This document shows positions 21,490 through 32,954 of a stretch of DNA of 64,000 nucleotides, piece by piece (positions within the stretch are counted from its first letter, which is position 1; every line of letters starts with the position of its first letter). The stretch spans positions 62,001-126,000 of the forward strand of contig JALRMH010000027.1 in NCBI GenBank assembly GCA_026119935.1. The letters run 5' to 3'. Both the position numbers and the translations under genes were made by a program. Under the pieces are notes generated by a model. It worked only from the letters and a program-made list of their open reading frames with translations, did not search any database and was not told where the DNA came from. This DNA is from Endothia cerciana (lineage: Eukaryota; Ascomycota; Sordariomycetes; Diaporthales; Cryphonectriaceae).

Positions 21490-24417
21490 ATGGCCTTCTC
21501 ACCTGCGGCCTGTTGGTGTGGCCTTCTGGCTGTTGTCCTGCTAACGGGCGCCTCGGCAGACCAGCTGCGAGAGCAACAGCAATTCTTATCCTACCCACCC
21601 CCCGATGCGCAATGGTACCCGAACGCCCGCGCTCACAGGACTGCCCTGGGCAAGGATGCCTTCGTCAGCTCTATCGTGGCCAATATGACGGTTGAGGATC
21701 TGGTCCTGCAGCTGCACCTGACATTTGGCGACGACATTGTGGGGGTTGAATCAAGAAATGAGCTCTATGACTACACCATGAGGTTCAGCCCAGGGTCACC
21801 CGTTGGCAACGTCCATGACTGGTATCCTCTCAACACCTCCCACTACAACGCGGTCCAGCAGCTCAACCTGGACAAGGCGCGCCTCAAGGTGCCTCTGATC
21901 CACTTTGGTGAGTGTCTACATTCAGTCGGGTCGTTCAAGCAGTCCATGTTCCCACAGAGTCTTGGGCTCTCGGCCAGCTTCGACACGGATCTGGTGTACC
22001 GCGTCGGACGAGCCATTGGGACGGAGGCGAGGTCCATCGGCATCCACGCATGCTTCTCTCCTGTGCTCGACATTGGACAGGACCCGAGGTGGGGGAGGAT
22101 GCAGGAGGCATGGGGGGAAGACAAGGTCTTGACGTCTCATATGGGCGCTGCCTACTCCTCCGGGCTTTCAAAGAATGGGTCCTGGTCCGAACCTGACGCT
22201 GTAGTGCCCATCATGAAGCACTTTGCTGCTCATGGTTCCCCACAGGCTGGGCGGAACGCCGCGCCGTTCATGGGTCACGGGAATCGTCAGGTCTTCCAGG
22301 ACCTTGTAACACCGTTCAAAGCGGCCGTGCAGCTAGGTGGTGTCAGGGGTGTCATGATGGCTTACAACGAGTTCGACGACATACCTGCTCACGTGAATCC
22401 CAAACTGTACCAGACACTCGAGGATTGGGGTTTCGACGGCTTCGTAATAGCTGATGACACCGGGATGAACGAGCTGTACACCGTGCATCAGGTGGCAGCC
22501 TCGCCGGCAGATGCTATTCGGCAGTGGTATGAGGCAGGGGGTATGATACAGTTCTACGACTGGCCTCTCGAGCTTCTTCTCAACACCACCAAAGATCTTG
22601 TCGCCAATGGCTCGCTCGAGCTGTCGACCCTCCAATCCCATGTACAGTCAATTTTGAGCGTCAAGTGGGATCTTGGTCTGTTTGAAGATCCTTTCGTCCC
22701 TGAAGGCACTGATCCTGCCCAGATCGTTAGGAATAATGAGGGACTAGGTTTGGAAGCCGGCCAGAAGAGCATCGTTCTTCTCGAGAACAGAAACTCCACA
22801 CTACCTCTGAAGCCCATGGAGCAGAACATATCCAAAGTTGCCCTCATCGGGCCCTTTTCCGATGTTCTCAACTATGGCGACTACTCAGGCCAATGGGGCG
22901 AGTATCCAGCTGACAACGCCAACACGATCCGCCAGGCCTTGTTGGCATACAGCGAGAGTCCAGAATATTCATTCGAACTGGTATCGAGCTGGGGAGCCAA
23001 TACCTGGGAATACAACGCCCAGTACGTCATCCCTCCGTACCTGCTTTCGTCACCCGACGGGACACCTGGAGGCTTGCAAGTCACATATTTCACGAACACC
23101 AACTTCAGCGGGCCCGCGGCCACCAGGATGGAGGTGCCTGCGTTGGATTGGGGCATCTACCCACCAGCAGGCCTGCCGTCCAACAACTTCAGCGCAATAT
23201 GGGAGGGCCGCCTGGCCTCGCCTGTGGATGTCGACACAAATGGCTGGATCGGTTTGGCAGTCGGCGCCAACACTACGTCGAAGCTCTTCGTCAACGGCGA
23301 GCTGGTCGCATCATGGGGCTCCCCATTGACTGCCGACAACAACATCCTGGGCAACATTGAGCAGCTCGACTATATCAAGGCGTATGGCACAGTCCCACCC
23401 GAGGGCTCTGCTCCGTTTACGTTCGGGAAGGGCGAGACGTACGACATCCGCATCGAGTACCAGGCCTTCAACCTCTACAAGAAGACCGAGAATGTGGTCT
23501 CCCTGAATTCCCAGCTCCTGCTGTTCTGGAATCTCGTCAACAGCGACCCGAACAACGATGCTGTCTCCCAGGCTGTGCAGGTTGCCCGGTCCGCAGACGT
23601 CATCGTTCTTGCAGTGGGCGCGGCCTGGAACAGCGACGGCGAGAGCGCAGATCGTGCTACTCTAGGCCTCGCGCACAGCCAGGACAAATTGGCCGAGGCC
23701 ATCTACGCCCTCGGCAAGCCCGTCGTTCTCGTCCTGCAAGGCGGACGACCATTTGCCATTCCCGAGTATTATGAGCAGAGTGCTGCAGTGTTGAGCGCCT
23801 GGTTCCCGGGTCAGAGCGGGGGCCAGGCTATAGCAGACGTCCTGTTCGGCAAGGTCAACCCTGGCGGCAGACTGCCTGTGAGCGTGCCGCGGCATGTTGG
23901 ACAGGTACCAATCTACTACAACTATAAGAGCCTCGGCAGGAAGATCAAGTATCTTGATCTCGAGTCTCAGCCGTGTTATCCTTTTGGTTATGGGCTCTCT
24001 TTCACTTCGTTCAGGGTGTCTGATTTCGTGGCCAGTAGTGCACCAGGCAACAGTGGTGAAGACTCGGTCATCCTTGACGGGGAGAAAACATTCACGACCG
24101 GCGACACCATAACCTTCTCGGCAAACGTGAGGAACGACGGCACCGTTGATGGAAGTTTTGCGGCTCAAGTTTACCTCCTCGGGCGGGTCTCGAGCATCGT
24201 GCAGCCGGTGAAACAGCTTGTGGCATTTCAGCGGGTCTACCTTGCTGCGGGAGAGGAGTCCATCGTCAAGATGGAGCTTGAGGTCGACCGCTATTTGACT
24301 ATCATCAACCGCTGGGACGAGTGGGAGCTGGAGAAGGGCGAATATACGTTTGCGCTGTTAGAGCACGGTGGGGACTTGGCTGATACGGGGTTGAATATTA
24401 CGATGAAGTCTGTCTGA
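21490..24417 (+). CDS. secreted GH3 glycoside hydrolase (beta-glucosidase type) with PA14 insert
   Basis: Intronless, 975 aa from the ATG at 21490. That start gives a clean signal peptide (CGLLAVVLLTGASA). The N-terminal GH3 barrel includes DPRWGRMQEAWGED, IMKHFAAHG, GVMMAYNEFDD and the nucleophile region GFVIADDTGMNE, where Asp322 is the expected catalytic nucleophile. Next comes the alpha/beta sandwich domain, interrupted by a PA14-like region at about residues 525-660 (VTYFTNTNFSGP to DIRIEYQAFN). The fibronectin-III-like domain closes the protein. The family removes glucose or xylose from non-reducing ends of plant polysaccharides or glycosides. Many N-glycosylation sequons fit secretion. 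The exact substrate is not predictable. Confidence 0.93.
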   Translation: MAFSPAACWCGLLAVVLLTGASADQLREQQQFLSYPPPDAQWYPNARAHRTALGKDAFVSSIVANMTVEDLVLQLHLTFGDDIVGVESRNELYDYTMRFSPGSPVGNVHDWYPLNTSHYNAVQQLNLDKARLKVPLIHFGECLHSVGSFKQSMFPQSLGLSASFDTDLVYRVGRAIGTEARSIGIHACFSPVLDIGQDPRWGRMQEAWGEDKVLTSHMGAAYSSGLSKNGSWSEPDAVVPIMKHFAAHGSPQAGRNAAPFMGHGNRQVFQDLVTPFKAAVQLGGVRGVMMAYNEFDDIPAHVNPKLYQTLEDWGFDGFVIADDTGMNELYTVHQVAASPADAIRQWYEAGGMIQFYDWPLELLLNTTKDLVANGSLELSTLQSHVQSILSVKWDLGLFEDPFVPEGTDPAQIVRNNEGLGLEAGQKSIVLLENRNSTLPLKPMEQNISKVALIGPFSDVLNYGDYSGQWGEYPADNANTIRQALLAYSESPEYSFELVSSWGANTWEYNAQYVIPPYLLSSPDGTPGGLQVTYFTNTNFSGPAATRMEVPALDWGIYPPAGLPSNNFSAIWEGRLASPVDVDTNGWIGLAVGANTTSKLFVNGELVASWGSPLTADNNILGNIEQLDYIKAYGTVPPEGSAPFTFGKGETYDIRIEYQAFNLYKKTENVVSLNSQLLLFWNLVNSDPNNDAVSQAVQVARSADVIVLAVGAAWNSDGESADRATLGLAHSQDKLAEAIYALGKPVVLVLQGGRPFAIPEYYEQSAAVLSAWFPGQSGGQAIADVLFGKVNPGGRLPVSVPRHVGQVPIYYNYKSLGRKIKYLDLESQPCYPFGYGLSFTSFRVSDFVASSAPGNSGEDSVILDGEKTFTTGDTITFSANVRNDGTVDGSFAAQVYLLGRVSSIVQPVKQLVAFQRVYLAAGEESIVKMELEVDRYLTIINRWDEWELEKGEYTFALLEHGGDLADTGLNITMKSV

Positions 24418-24723
24418 AGATGCCAATTAGGCGACGAGAAGCACAAATTTTATAACTTCATGATAGAGAGACGTTCTGTGAGAATGAGAGCCGATGAGTG
24501 CTACGTTCATGGGATCAATCAAGGGGGGTGTGCAAACTTGTTCAGTACATGTCCCCGGCCGCAGCCCGCGGTCGTGAGTCAGATCCGGACTCCAGAGAGA
24601 TATGAAGAGTTTCCTCCAAGCACAAGTTCACCGACAAAGCGTCTTTGTGATGCCCGGCTAGCTCAATCGGTAGAGCGTGAGACTCTTACAGAGTTTCTGA
24701 TTCTGAAATCTCAAGTTTGTGGG

Positions 24724-24827
24724 GTAAGTCATTATCAACTACATCGTGTGGTTTCGTATCAACTACATCGTGTGGTTTCGTATCAACTACATCGTGTGGT
24801 TTCGTCACGGTCTAACAACTCCTCCAG
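24724..24827 (+). other. spliceosomal-intron-like insertion inside tRNA-Lys
   Basis: 104 nt starting GTAAGT and ending CTCCAG, with TCTAAC at 24811-24816, putting the branch A about 12 nt from the 3' end. These are the consensus signals of mRNA introns in this window. Excision rebuilds the T arm as GTGGG-TTCGACC-CCCAC with no base gained or lost. Known nuclear tRNA introns sit at 37/38 and lack such signals. Confidence 0.8.
24733..24804 (+). repeat. three perfect 24-bp tandem repeats inside the tRNA-Lys insertion
   Basis: The unit begins TATCAACTACATC and ends TGTGGTTTCG. Copies are at 24733-24756, 24757-24780 and 24781-24804 and are identical. They account for most of the insert, between the donor and the branch site. 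Confidence 0.97.
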
Positions 24828-24867
24828 TTCGACCCCCACATCGGGCTCAATTCCCGTCGAAATTCGA

Positions 24868-24871
24868 TTTT
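24868..24871 (+). terminator. RNA polymerase III terminator of tRNA-Lys
   Basis: TTTT about 20 nt after the discriminator base. It is the first T4 run downstream. Confidence 0.6.
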
Positions 24872-26273
24872 CTTTGCAGAATTCTTGGATTCTCTTGCCC
24901 AAATAGAACCTTTACTCGTTTTTGATCGGCGCCCGAGGATATATCTCCGTCTCTTGAATATTTTCGCTCAAACTTGAATGCCTCTGTTGAGCCTTGCCAG
25001 ATCACAACGGCCTTGGTCGAAAAGCCTGACTCTGTACATGGGTAACCACAGTTTGTGGGTACTCGTCTCCAGATCGCGACAGACTCGTCTGTGTCCATGT
25101 TGTATTCCTTTGCAGTTTCTTTCGGCTCTGACATATTTAGCACATCGAAACAGTGACACTCATGGGGATCTAAGTGGCTACGAATTACGCCACATATATC
25201 TCAAGGACAGGTTTAAGCGAGAAGAGTTATTTCGAGTTGAGTTAGGGGACCACCTTGACGAGTCTTGACGACCAATCCAGTGTAGAAGATCAAGTGCCTA
25301 GGATGGCTGCGTCCGGTCTGCAATCTGTTCACATATACACAAACCCCCATTTGGCATTGGCGACGCAATCACCGTTCACTGACCATGCTTCACAACTTGC
25401 TCCTCCACCGGCCACATCTTCAACGCTGCCCGTCTCGACTGGTCTTGTCACTTCGGCTCGACATTGTTCGGGGTTGATGGGGTCATCTTGTAATGTTAAA
25501 GTACAGGAGGTGTTAACTTTTACCAACCTAGTTGGTGTGACTATAGATTTGACATACACCGAGACTGTTCAGAATCGGGATGAATGAGTTCCGTAAACTC
25601 GCGTGCCGAAGTTTGTCTTGCTCGACGTATTTCAGAGAACGGCGAGCTTCTACACATATGATGTCCCTCAGACTCTGGCTCCTTATGTGCGGTTGCATCA
25701 AGATCCCTGACAGATTTGTTTCTGTGTGCTTCACGTCAGTCCCAACGCTAATGCTCGATACCAATGACGCTTGCAAGATACGGGAGATGAAGCCCACTCG
25801 TCCAATCAGCGTCTGGGGAGGTTGAAATAAGGGCATCAAGCATGCTGACACTGACATACAACTGCTTAAGGGAAAGACGGGGGCCGCAACGTGACGGTCA
25901 TCGTGTGGAGGCACGGCAAGCATAGTACTATGTAGCTGGATCGCTTGGCTTGGGTCGCAGAATGCACTTAAGAATTCCTCAGCAGCAGCCTGGGGGCTTC
26001 CAAAGCGAGGCTGAGATCACCGTGATAATTAGTCGCCGTAGAGTACCTAGGTATATGTCGATCCCTAGTTTTCGTTTTAGAATTTGGTAGGAACGTGTAT
26101 TGCTTCACGAGACCACGAGTTGGGTTGCGAAAAGGGCACAGTGTGTATTGGTATTTTCCTAGAATATTCCCTGGAGATACATGAAGACGCGTGATACGAG
26201 TGAATATCACAACCCAGAAACACTCTTCCTGCATGCGGATTTCTTATCCATTCGACATTCCTCTGTAAACATC
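24872..26273. other. intergenic, no gene recognised
   Basis: Several ORFs of 80-130 codons exist on both strands, but none shows motifs or a splice chain. Confidence 0.45.
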
Positions 26274-28258
26274 CTACGCACGGAGATGTTCGACATTTTC
26301 CTTGATGTATTCGTAGCTTGCCTCTCTGAAATCATCTGCAAGTATTGCTGTCGAGTTGGCACCGAAATTCATGAGCTCTTGGTTCTCCTGCCATGTCGGC
26401 CAGTATGTCCGATATGCAGATGGCGCAGCCGACAATCCAAGATTGGGATCTGAGGAGTCCACAAAGGCAATGTACCTGCTCTGCATGGCGACGCTGGCAT
26501 CATCTGTGCCATAAAACAGACGCGGCATGTCGTCAGTGTGGAAGGTACCCATGGTGGGGAGGTCGTGGTCGTAGGTCATGATGTATGACCATGCAGGCAT
26601 CGACAGAGGTACCCACGAGAGGAACATGCGTCGCAGGAGCGTGAATGTCGTGTCCCCGTTAATCGCTGCAAGCCTCTTATACTGTGGATATGCCTCGTTG
26701 CTCGTGCCTGTCCCAAACGGACTTCCATCAGACCCATTACCGTATGGATACGTGTTAACCAGGCCATTAACCTGCTCAATCGTCGCGTTCTGGAACACTA
26801 TGTCATTCAGGAAGGTGACGAGATCGGCCCTGGTGGTGATATTGTCCTGCGTTAAGCTGAGGAAAGTGCCCTCGTCCTGGACATCGCCGGCGATGATGGG
26901 AATTTGTGCAAACTGCCCGTTCTGGGCCAGAACTTCAGAGCTTGCGCTGAGGATGTAGCCATCCGGGCGGACTGTGAAGGAGCTCACAGGAGAGTTATAG
27001 CTGAAAGGACTGGGTACGCTGTTTGTTGCATTCAGATACGACTCGTAGTCGAGCTCTCGCAGACACGCAAGCTTTTCCGAGGATGGAGACGACGAACAGC
27101 CCGCTGCCTCGACCACCGTGTCGAAGACAGCCTGAGCTCTGGGTCCATCTATGGGCTCGGTTGGATAGACTGTCCTCACGCGTCAGTAATTAGATTGTCA
27201 TGCAAGATATGTTGAAAATGCATTTGACGATACTGTCAAGATGGAACGACCTGCCCGTCGGAATTTTGAAACATGCCTCCGTAGAGAGCGGGCGATACGA
27301 TCATTGCGAAAGGAAGACGTATCGAAACGGTACTCACTGCTGCCGCTGTTCATGATTCCAGCTCTAAACAATGGACGGCCTTTATACGTATTGTTTCCAC
27401 CAAAGAGGGCCATCTGGTTGAAGACGCTGAATGCGCCTGCGCTCTGACCCCATATTGTGATACGACTCGGGTCGCCTCCAAACGATGCAATATTATCGGC
27501 CACCCATTCAAGTCCCATTCTCTGGTCTAGGAGACCAAGATTGGCTGCGCCATCTGCCAGCACCTCAGCTCCTGGAAGGAAGCCAAATCCGCCCAGCCTG
27601 TAGTTCACCGTGACCAAGATCACGGGCTGACCTTGAGCCACAGACTGTGGAATAAGTATGGAGCCGTTGTAATTGGTTGAGCTGCCTACTTCGTAGCCGC
27701 CTCCATAAATCCAAAACAGAATCGGAAGGCTGGCATTTGCTACCGTATTTTTGGGACGCATAACGGATATGGTCAGACAGTCCTCAGTCGTATTTGGTGC
27801 AGGTGATAGGATGTCCAGAGCAGACACAAGTTGAGGTAAGGCCATTACTTCTTCCAACAGGGGCGTCATATCCACGCCCGTCATCTGGGGGCACTGTGTT
27901 GATTGATTGTCAGTAGAGATCCCGTCAATCAATTCGAGAGGCGCAGATCAATGAGCCATGCATAGACAACTTGAGAAGTGTGAAGGTTACTTACTGATGG
28001 GCCGACCCCCGTGGCTTGTACGACGCCAAACGATTCCAGCCGGACTGGTGGCTTCAAGCGAAGAGATCCAGTTGGAGCCACTGCAAAGGGTATTCCGCGA
28101 TAGTACTCTACTTCATCAATTACAGAGCCGACAACAGTTCCTGCCGGAATATCAAGTGTCGTGGTGGCCGTAGCCAAGCTAGCAACTGCTGGCGACGCAG
28201 CAGCCAGAGACCGAAAAAGTACTGCTGCTACAACCGAGAATGCGACTGCATGCGCCAT
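26274..28258 (-). CDS. secreted type-B carboxylesterase/lipase
   Basis: Exons are 28258-27995, 27893-27338 and 27169-26274, giving 571 aa. The ATG at 28258 starts a signal peptide (AVAFSVVAAVLFRSLAAASP). The alpha/beta-hydrolase fold has EYYRGIPFA, the oxyanion segment FWIYGGGYEVGS, and the nucleophile elbow WGQSAGAFS (Ser in GQSAG, where GESAG is commoner). EDCL near the first cysteine bridge and a TYWPTW stretch near the C-terminus are typical of fungal lipase/esterases of this class. Such enzymes hydrolyse carboxylic esters outside the cell. The third exon join (NSGS to IYPTEP) uses a longer intron of 168 nt but restores the family pattern. Confidence 0.92.
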
Positions 28259-29341
28259 TATTTCGTGTCTTTTGGAATTAGAATGAGCGTGAATAAACAA
28301 GGAATCATAGAAAGTCTAAGTCGATGGTACAGGGCCTCCTCAGCAGACATGAGACGTTTTGCTTTCTATTGATATATCCATACAGTCTCCGCTCTCAAGC
28401 TTCATCTTCTCGATATTAGGATCCGTGCTATGACACCAATTTCCCCCTTATGTTTGCCGGTTCGCTCTGCGCTTCGTTGGACAGCTTGTTGCTTTGCTTA
28501 GCGATCATTGCTGGTATCTCCAAGCCTCGGACTTTCACGCAATGTCCGAGCCATTCCGGACTGTCCTTGTGATTCCCTGATCTCAGATTCATTCCACCGG
28601 GAAGATTAGTCATTATTAATAGGATTTCCCCCGAACCAGCAATCCTTCAGAAATGTAGTTTGAAATCCAGACCATCTCAATGCGCAATACGCGTCGTCCT
28701 GTAATTAGACAAACCCAAAGTGACTTACTTGCAAGTATCTGGTTTTGCAATATCAAATTTTCCTCTGAATAACGCACCGTTTGTAGGACGACATCTGTAC
28801 ACTCAAACCTAATCTAGGAGGTTGCCGTTTCGATTTAGCCGCACCTAATACCTACTAAGGTGGTGGCTATGCGCTTGCATTGGCGATCCCCTACCTTATA
28901 ACTGGAACCCTCCCCTATTTAGATCTTTTCCAACGACTACAGAATCTTTTTATGCTGTATTGAGAATTAATCACCAGGCTTCAGAGCTTCGACTGTTGAA
29001 TAGCGCCCTCCATGTTGATATTTGTCCACATTTTGAACCGGTGTCATTATCATGTGTTATGGTTACGCGTGCTTGGGATATATCGGCGCGGCGGACTAGG
29101 GTGTCAACTGGACCCTCGCGAATGTGCTGGGTTGTGATAATACTACCATGTCTGTCTGTCTGAGTGTCCACAACATTGGACCCGAACAATGATGGTGGAT
29201 TCCTGCGATACTGCCACCACGAAAACACACGCTCCGACATCGTCCCGGATATATCAAAATCTGAGGCCGGACGTAAGTGCTCCCCATGTGTATGTCCGAC
29301 TTCTCGTCATGCATTGCATTGACCTATCCTTGCCTTGTCAA
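28259..29341. other. intergenic, no gene recognised
   Basis: Carboxylesterase promoter on one side and the P450 3' flank on the other. Short ORFs only. Confidence 0.5.
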
Positions 29342-31411
29342 TTATCGTCTTACGGGTGTCAAATACACGTGCAGCGGTGGCTTGATCCAGATGAAGAAGA
29401 CGTTCTGGTCGAGCCAGGCCTCGTCCGGATTGACCAGCTCCAAGTCGAAGTTGTAGATGAGACGGGCCATGATTATCCGCAGCTCAGCATACGCCAGACT
29501 GTTCGGTGATGTCAGCACGGGATAAGCCATGAGGCGAAAGCAATCTGTGAATGTCGGTGATACAGAAAGACGCCAATGATATCAGCGGGAGAGGAGCTGG
29601 ATGTGCAAGTGGAGTGTGGACTTGAGAACTCACTTTTTGCCGATACAATTTCTGGGACCAACACTGAACGGTTGTACAGCGTCAAAGTTGTCCTCGGGAA
29701 ACTTCTCAGGCTCGAGGAACCGCTCGGGCTTGAAGCTGAAAGAATCGCTGAAGTTGCGGGTGACGTGGTTCATGGCATACTGGGTAACAGAAACAGTGGT
29801 GCCTTCGGGCACAAACTGTCCGGCTACGTGTGCTCCACCCTTGGGAACGACGCGGGCCATCTCGCCAGCGACTGGCGGGTAGAAGCGTAAGGCTTCTTTG
29901 AAGCATGCAATCACTGGGAATCTCGAGGTCAGTCATGAGCAAAGACTATTGGGAGACTGCCCTGCGTAAAGCGGCCCGGGATTGATGCAGCGAATCTGGT
30001 AGTCACCACATACTGTAATCGAGATGCTCCACGGAGGAGAAGGTGATCTCGTCTTCGGATTTAAAGGTGGAGCGGATTTCCTTCTTGAGCTTGTCCAAGC
30101 AGGAAGGGTTCTTGAGAAGCAAGAACAGAGTGCCAGTGAGGATAGTGGCTGTGGTCTCCGATCCAGCAATAATGCTATTGACAGTAATTAGGTCAGCCTT
30201 TGTCCTATTAGAGTTGAGTCCGGGATGGTCCATTCTCCAGCCTGAAGTACATGAGAGCCACCGATAGAGGTGAAATGGAAGAGGAGGTCAGGAGAAGCGT
30301 AAGAATCTTCAGCTTGAGGACATACAGGAGCGTAGCATTGGCCCTCAGTAGTTCAAATGGCATATTCTGTTATCAATCAGTATCAAATCGGTCACAGCGA
30401 GGTATTATGATCGGGATGGCTTGACTCACCCAATCCTCTTGCTTCTTCAGTAGCCCCCCGATCAAGTCTGGCCTCTCCATATTCAGGTCCATGCGTCTTC
30501 TAAGCACGGCGCTCATATTTTCTTTCGTCATTGTTCGAAACTTCAAGACCGTCCGGCCCACCCACTGCATATAGCGCTCGAGGCCGACCTCCTTAACGGC
30601 ATACGCTAATGCCCCGGTCTGGATCCCCTTCTCGAAGAATGAAACGCGTTCATCTAGAGCGCCCTGCTCCAGGCAGCCGAATGGCTCGCCCATGGCCAGG
30701 TCGCCAATGACATCGAATGTGACGAAGTTGAACCAATGCCTCATATCAAAGGCCGTCTTGGACTGGACCGCCCCACCTTTGCCGTCGAGAGACTTTCCCG
30801 GGTTCTCGGCCGGGGGGCATCGGTCCAGCAAGCCCTTGATGAGCAAGTCGACATAGCCCTTGATGATGGACTCCTGTTCCCTCAGGGCCTTCTCGCTGAA
30901 GCCATGGCTAAGTTGGCGCCTGATAAGGGCGTGGTTGTCTCGCGACTCGCTTAGAATATTGGCCGCCAGGCCCCTGGATCTGTAGAATCGTGGATCCTTC
31001 CCGAACTCCTCTCCCTTGATGTCGGCGCCGTTGTGGTGCCCGTAGATATCCTTCCACGCATCCGGAGTGGTGTATATCAGGACATCAGGCGCAACCCTGA
31101 CGACGGGGCCGTACTTCTCGCTGAGGCCGAGCAGCTCCCGCGTCCATTTGCCCCTGAATATTCTGAATGCGCGAGGCAGCCTCGAGCCGCGGTACAACAG
31201 GGGTCCGGGGTAATTGCGCAGCGGATGGAAATAGATATTGTAGATGAAGATTCCCAGGGAGTATACGGCGAGCTGTTACCGAGCAGAGCTTCTGCGTTAG
31301 TTTGTGACATAGATGCAGCTTTGCGAGGGCCGGCTTTGTTGAAGAGGAAGTACATACCGCTGCAAGTGACCATGCGACAGCGCCAGGGATTTGTGAGGCT
31401 ATTGAAAGCAT
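29342..31411 (-). CDS. cytochrome P450 monooxygenase (CYP65/isotrichodermin C-15 hydroxylase-like group)
   Basis: Six exons are 31411-31358, 31272-30430, 30366-30326, 30174-30014, 29913-29634 and 29498-29342, giving 511 aa. An N-terminal hydrophobic anchor precedes YFHPLRNYPGP. The I-helix motif IIAGSETTATIL is rebuilt only when exons 3 and 4 are joined across a 151-nt intron. The K-helix is CFKEALRFYPP, followed by the FKPERF motif and the haem motif PFSVGPRNCIGKN (joined across the last intron, then LAYAELR). It is an ER-bound monooxygenase needing NADPH-P450 reductase. This group often acts in secondary metabolism, but no PKS, NRPS or terpene synthase is near. The substrate is unknown. Confidence 0.92.
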
Positions 31412-32954
31412 ATTGAAATGGGATGCAGTCGAGAGGACGTCGTTGAATGACGTCTAGGTGGGATAGGGTAACGTCGAGCCGGGAAGAGAGTTTCGGAGTT
31501 GGACCTGGCCGTTGCAACGTTATATATATATTAGGAAGCCCTTCAGCGTTAGCTGGGGTCCATTAATGTAACGGCTGCTTGTCTTTGGCCCCGCGGATTC
31601 AAGCTGGCACAACGACTACTGTGCTATGCGGAGGGCCTAAAGCCGGGAGCATGCCAGAACGACACCCCTGGAAGAGGAGATGAGTTGTCACAACAAGCAT
31701 GCATAGCATGCAGGTCACCAATCGCGCGCGGGATTTCGGAGTCTCCGGAGAACCAGGATCCAAGGAAAGTGTTCGATACTTCCTGAGCGTCCCCCTGCGT
31801 TCACTGTGCTGGGTCCGCTCGTCCTTCGACCATCGTCAAACCCCAGCCGGCTTGGACGGATTCACAGGACTTCGCGTGTACCCGGATGTTACCAATATCC
31901 AACACCAGAGTCACATCAGTCACAAGAGCGTTAGAGTCTACTTTGGAATGCCTTCACCCGCTCCCTCCCAGCCAGGCTCACGAGATCCCATCAAGGGTTG
32001 AGCACCCGGTCTACCTGCTTGATTCACCGGCCTGGCTCCACTCTTGCTCAGCAACCAGACTTCTCGCTTCTGGCCGCGAATAGACTTCTGCCGAGTCCGT
32101 AGGCCTGAAAACTAGTCCGACCCGTTGGATTTCGGCCGGATAAGGGTCCGTCGCGCCCCAGAGGTGACTCAGCCATGACGGAAGGTGGTGTAGTCGAAGC
32201 GAACAATTATCCCCCAAAACAGTGAAACAGCGCGCTCGGAACACACATCCGGCACTGCATCCTGCGGCAAATGCTGTTGTATAACTTCTGCAACCCATGC
32301 GTCAGACAGACAAAGTGGGGTTCTTCCCGTAAGACTCGGCCGCGACGTTGACGCGAAGCCCGCCAGCCGGCCTGGCTGCGTTGGTTGTTCGTCGCCCATC
32401 GTGGTTACACGCGGACGGTCGAGAAAACCATGGCGGAAGGATGCGGCGCAAATTGGCGTCTCGTGTTCCACGACACGCAGGCACACCCTCGCACTCGATT
32501 GGCTTTGACAAACGGAATTCGGTAGTTGCTTCGGACCACCATTGACTGGTTTCATGCGGGTAAGCGACAGCCCTTGTGTTGGCGCTTTGATACGCATGCA
32601 AGTAAGCCGGCAAACCTTGTCAAAGCATGCCCTGGAGGACTAATTAACGGGAATGCGAGCACAACGGTAGGCAGTAGCCAGGAATCAGAGCACGAAGCCA
32701 AAGCGATAACAAGTGTGAACAGACCATCAACTGATTTCCCTTAGATCCAGAGGGTGCTTGCTACGATGTTCATCTCTTCTTTGTTACACTACATTAGGGG
32801 CTGAGGGAAATGAAACAAGAAGGAGACGGGGTGGGTTGGCCTGCGATCATCCGCGCGCGCAATTGCCATCATCAATTACTTCCTCCGAGTTCATTATTGC
32901 CGAGCCATGGGCCGCAGGGCAATTCCGGACTCAACCTCGGATTCAGAATGCAGC
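31412..32954. other. intergenic, no gene recognised
   Basis: ORFs of 60-140 codons on both strands lack motifs. TATATATAT near 31520 could serve the P450 promoter. Confidence 0.45.

Larger units (their letters stand above)
24652..24847 (+). tRNA. tRNA-Lys(CUU) with canonical intron and a spliceosomal-type insertion in the T arm
   Basis: Mature parts are 24652-24688, 24708-24723 and 24828-24847, together exactly 73 nt. The acceptor stem starts GCCCGGC and ends TCGGGC plus discriminator T. The D stem is GCTC/GAGC. The anticodon stem TGAGA/TCTCA holds loop CTCTTAA with anticodon CTT at 24685-24687. A 19-nt intron (24689-24707) sits at the canonical 37/38 position. A second insertion of 104 nt (24724-24827) lies between GTGGG of the T stem and TTCGACC of the T loop. 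Pair 7:66 is a C/A mismatch, so some decay is possible. The A box is intact. The insert's final AG restores AGTTCGACCCC, close to a B box. A T4 Pol III terminator follows. Confidence 0.88.

Noticed and set aside
24733..24804. CRISPR-like array
   Set aside because: The repeats are directly adjacent with no spacers, lie inside a tRNA gene, and the genome is eukaryotic.
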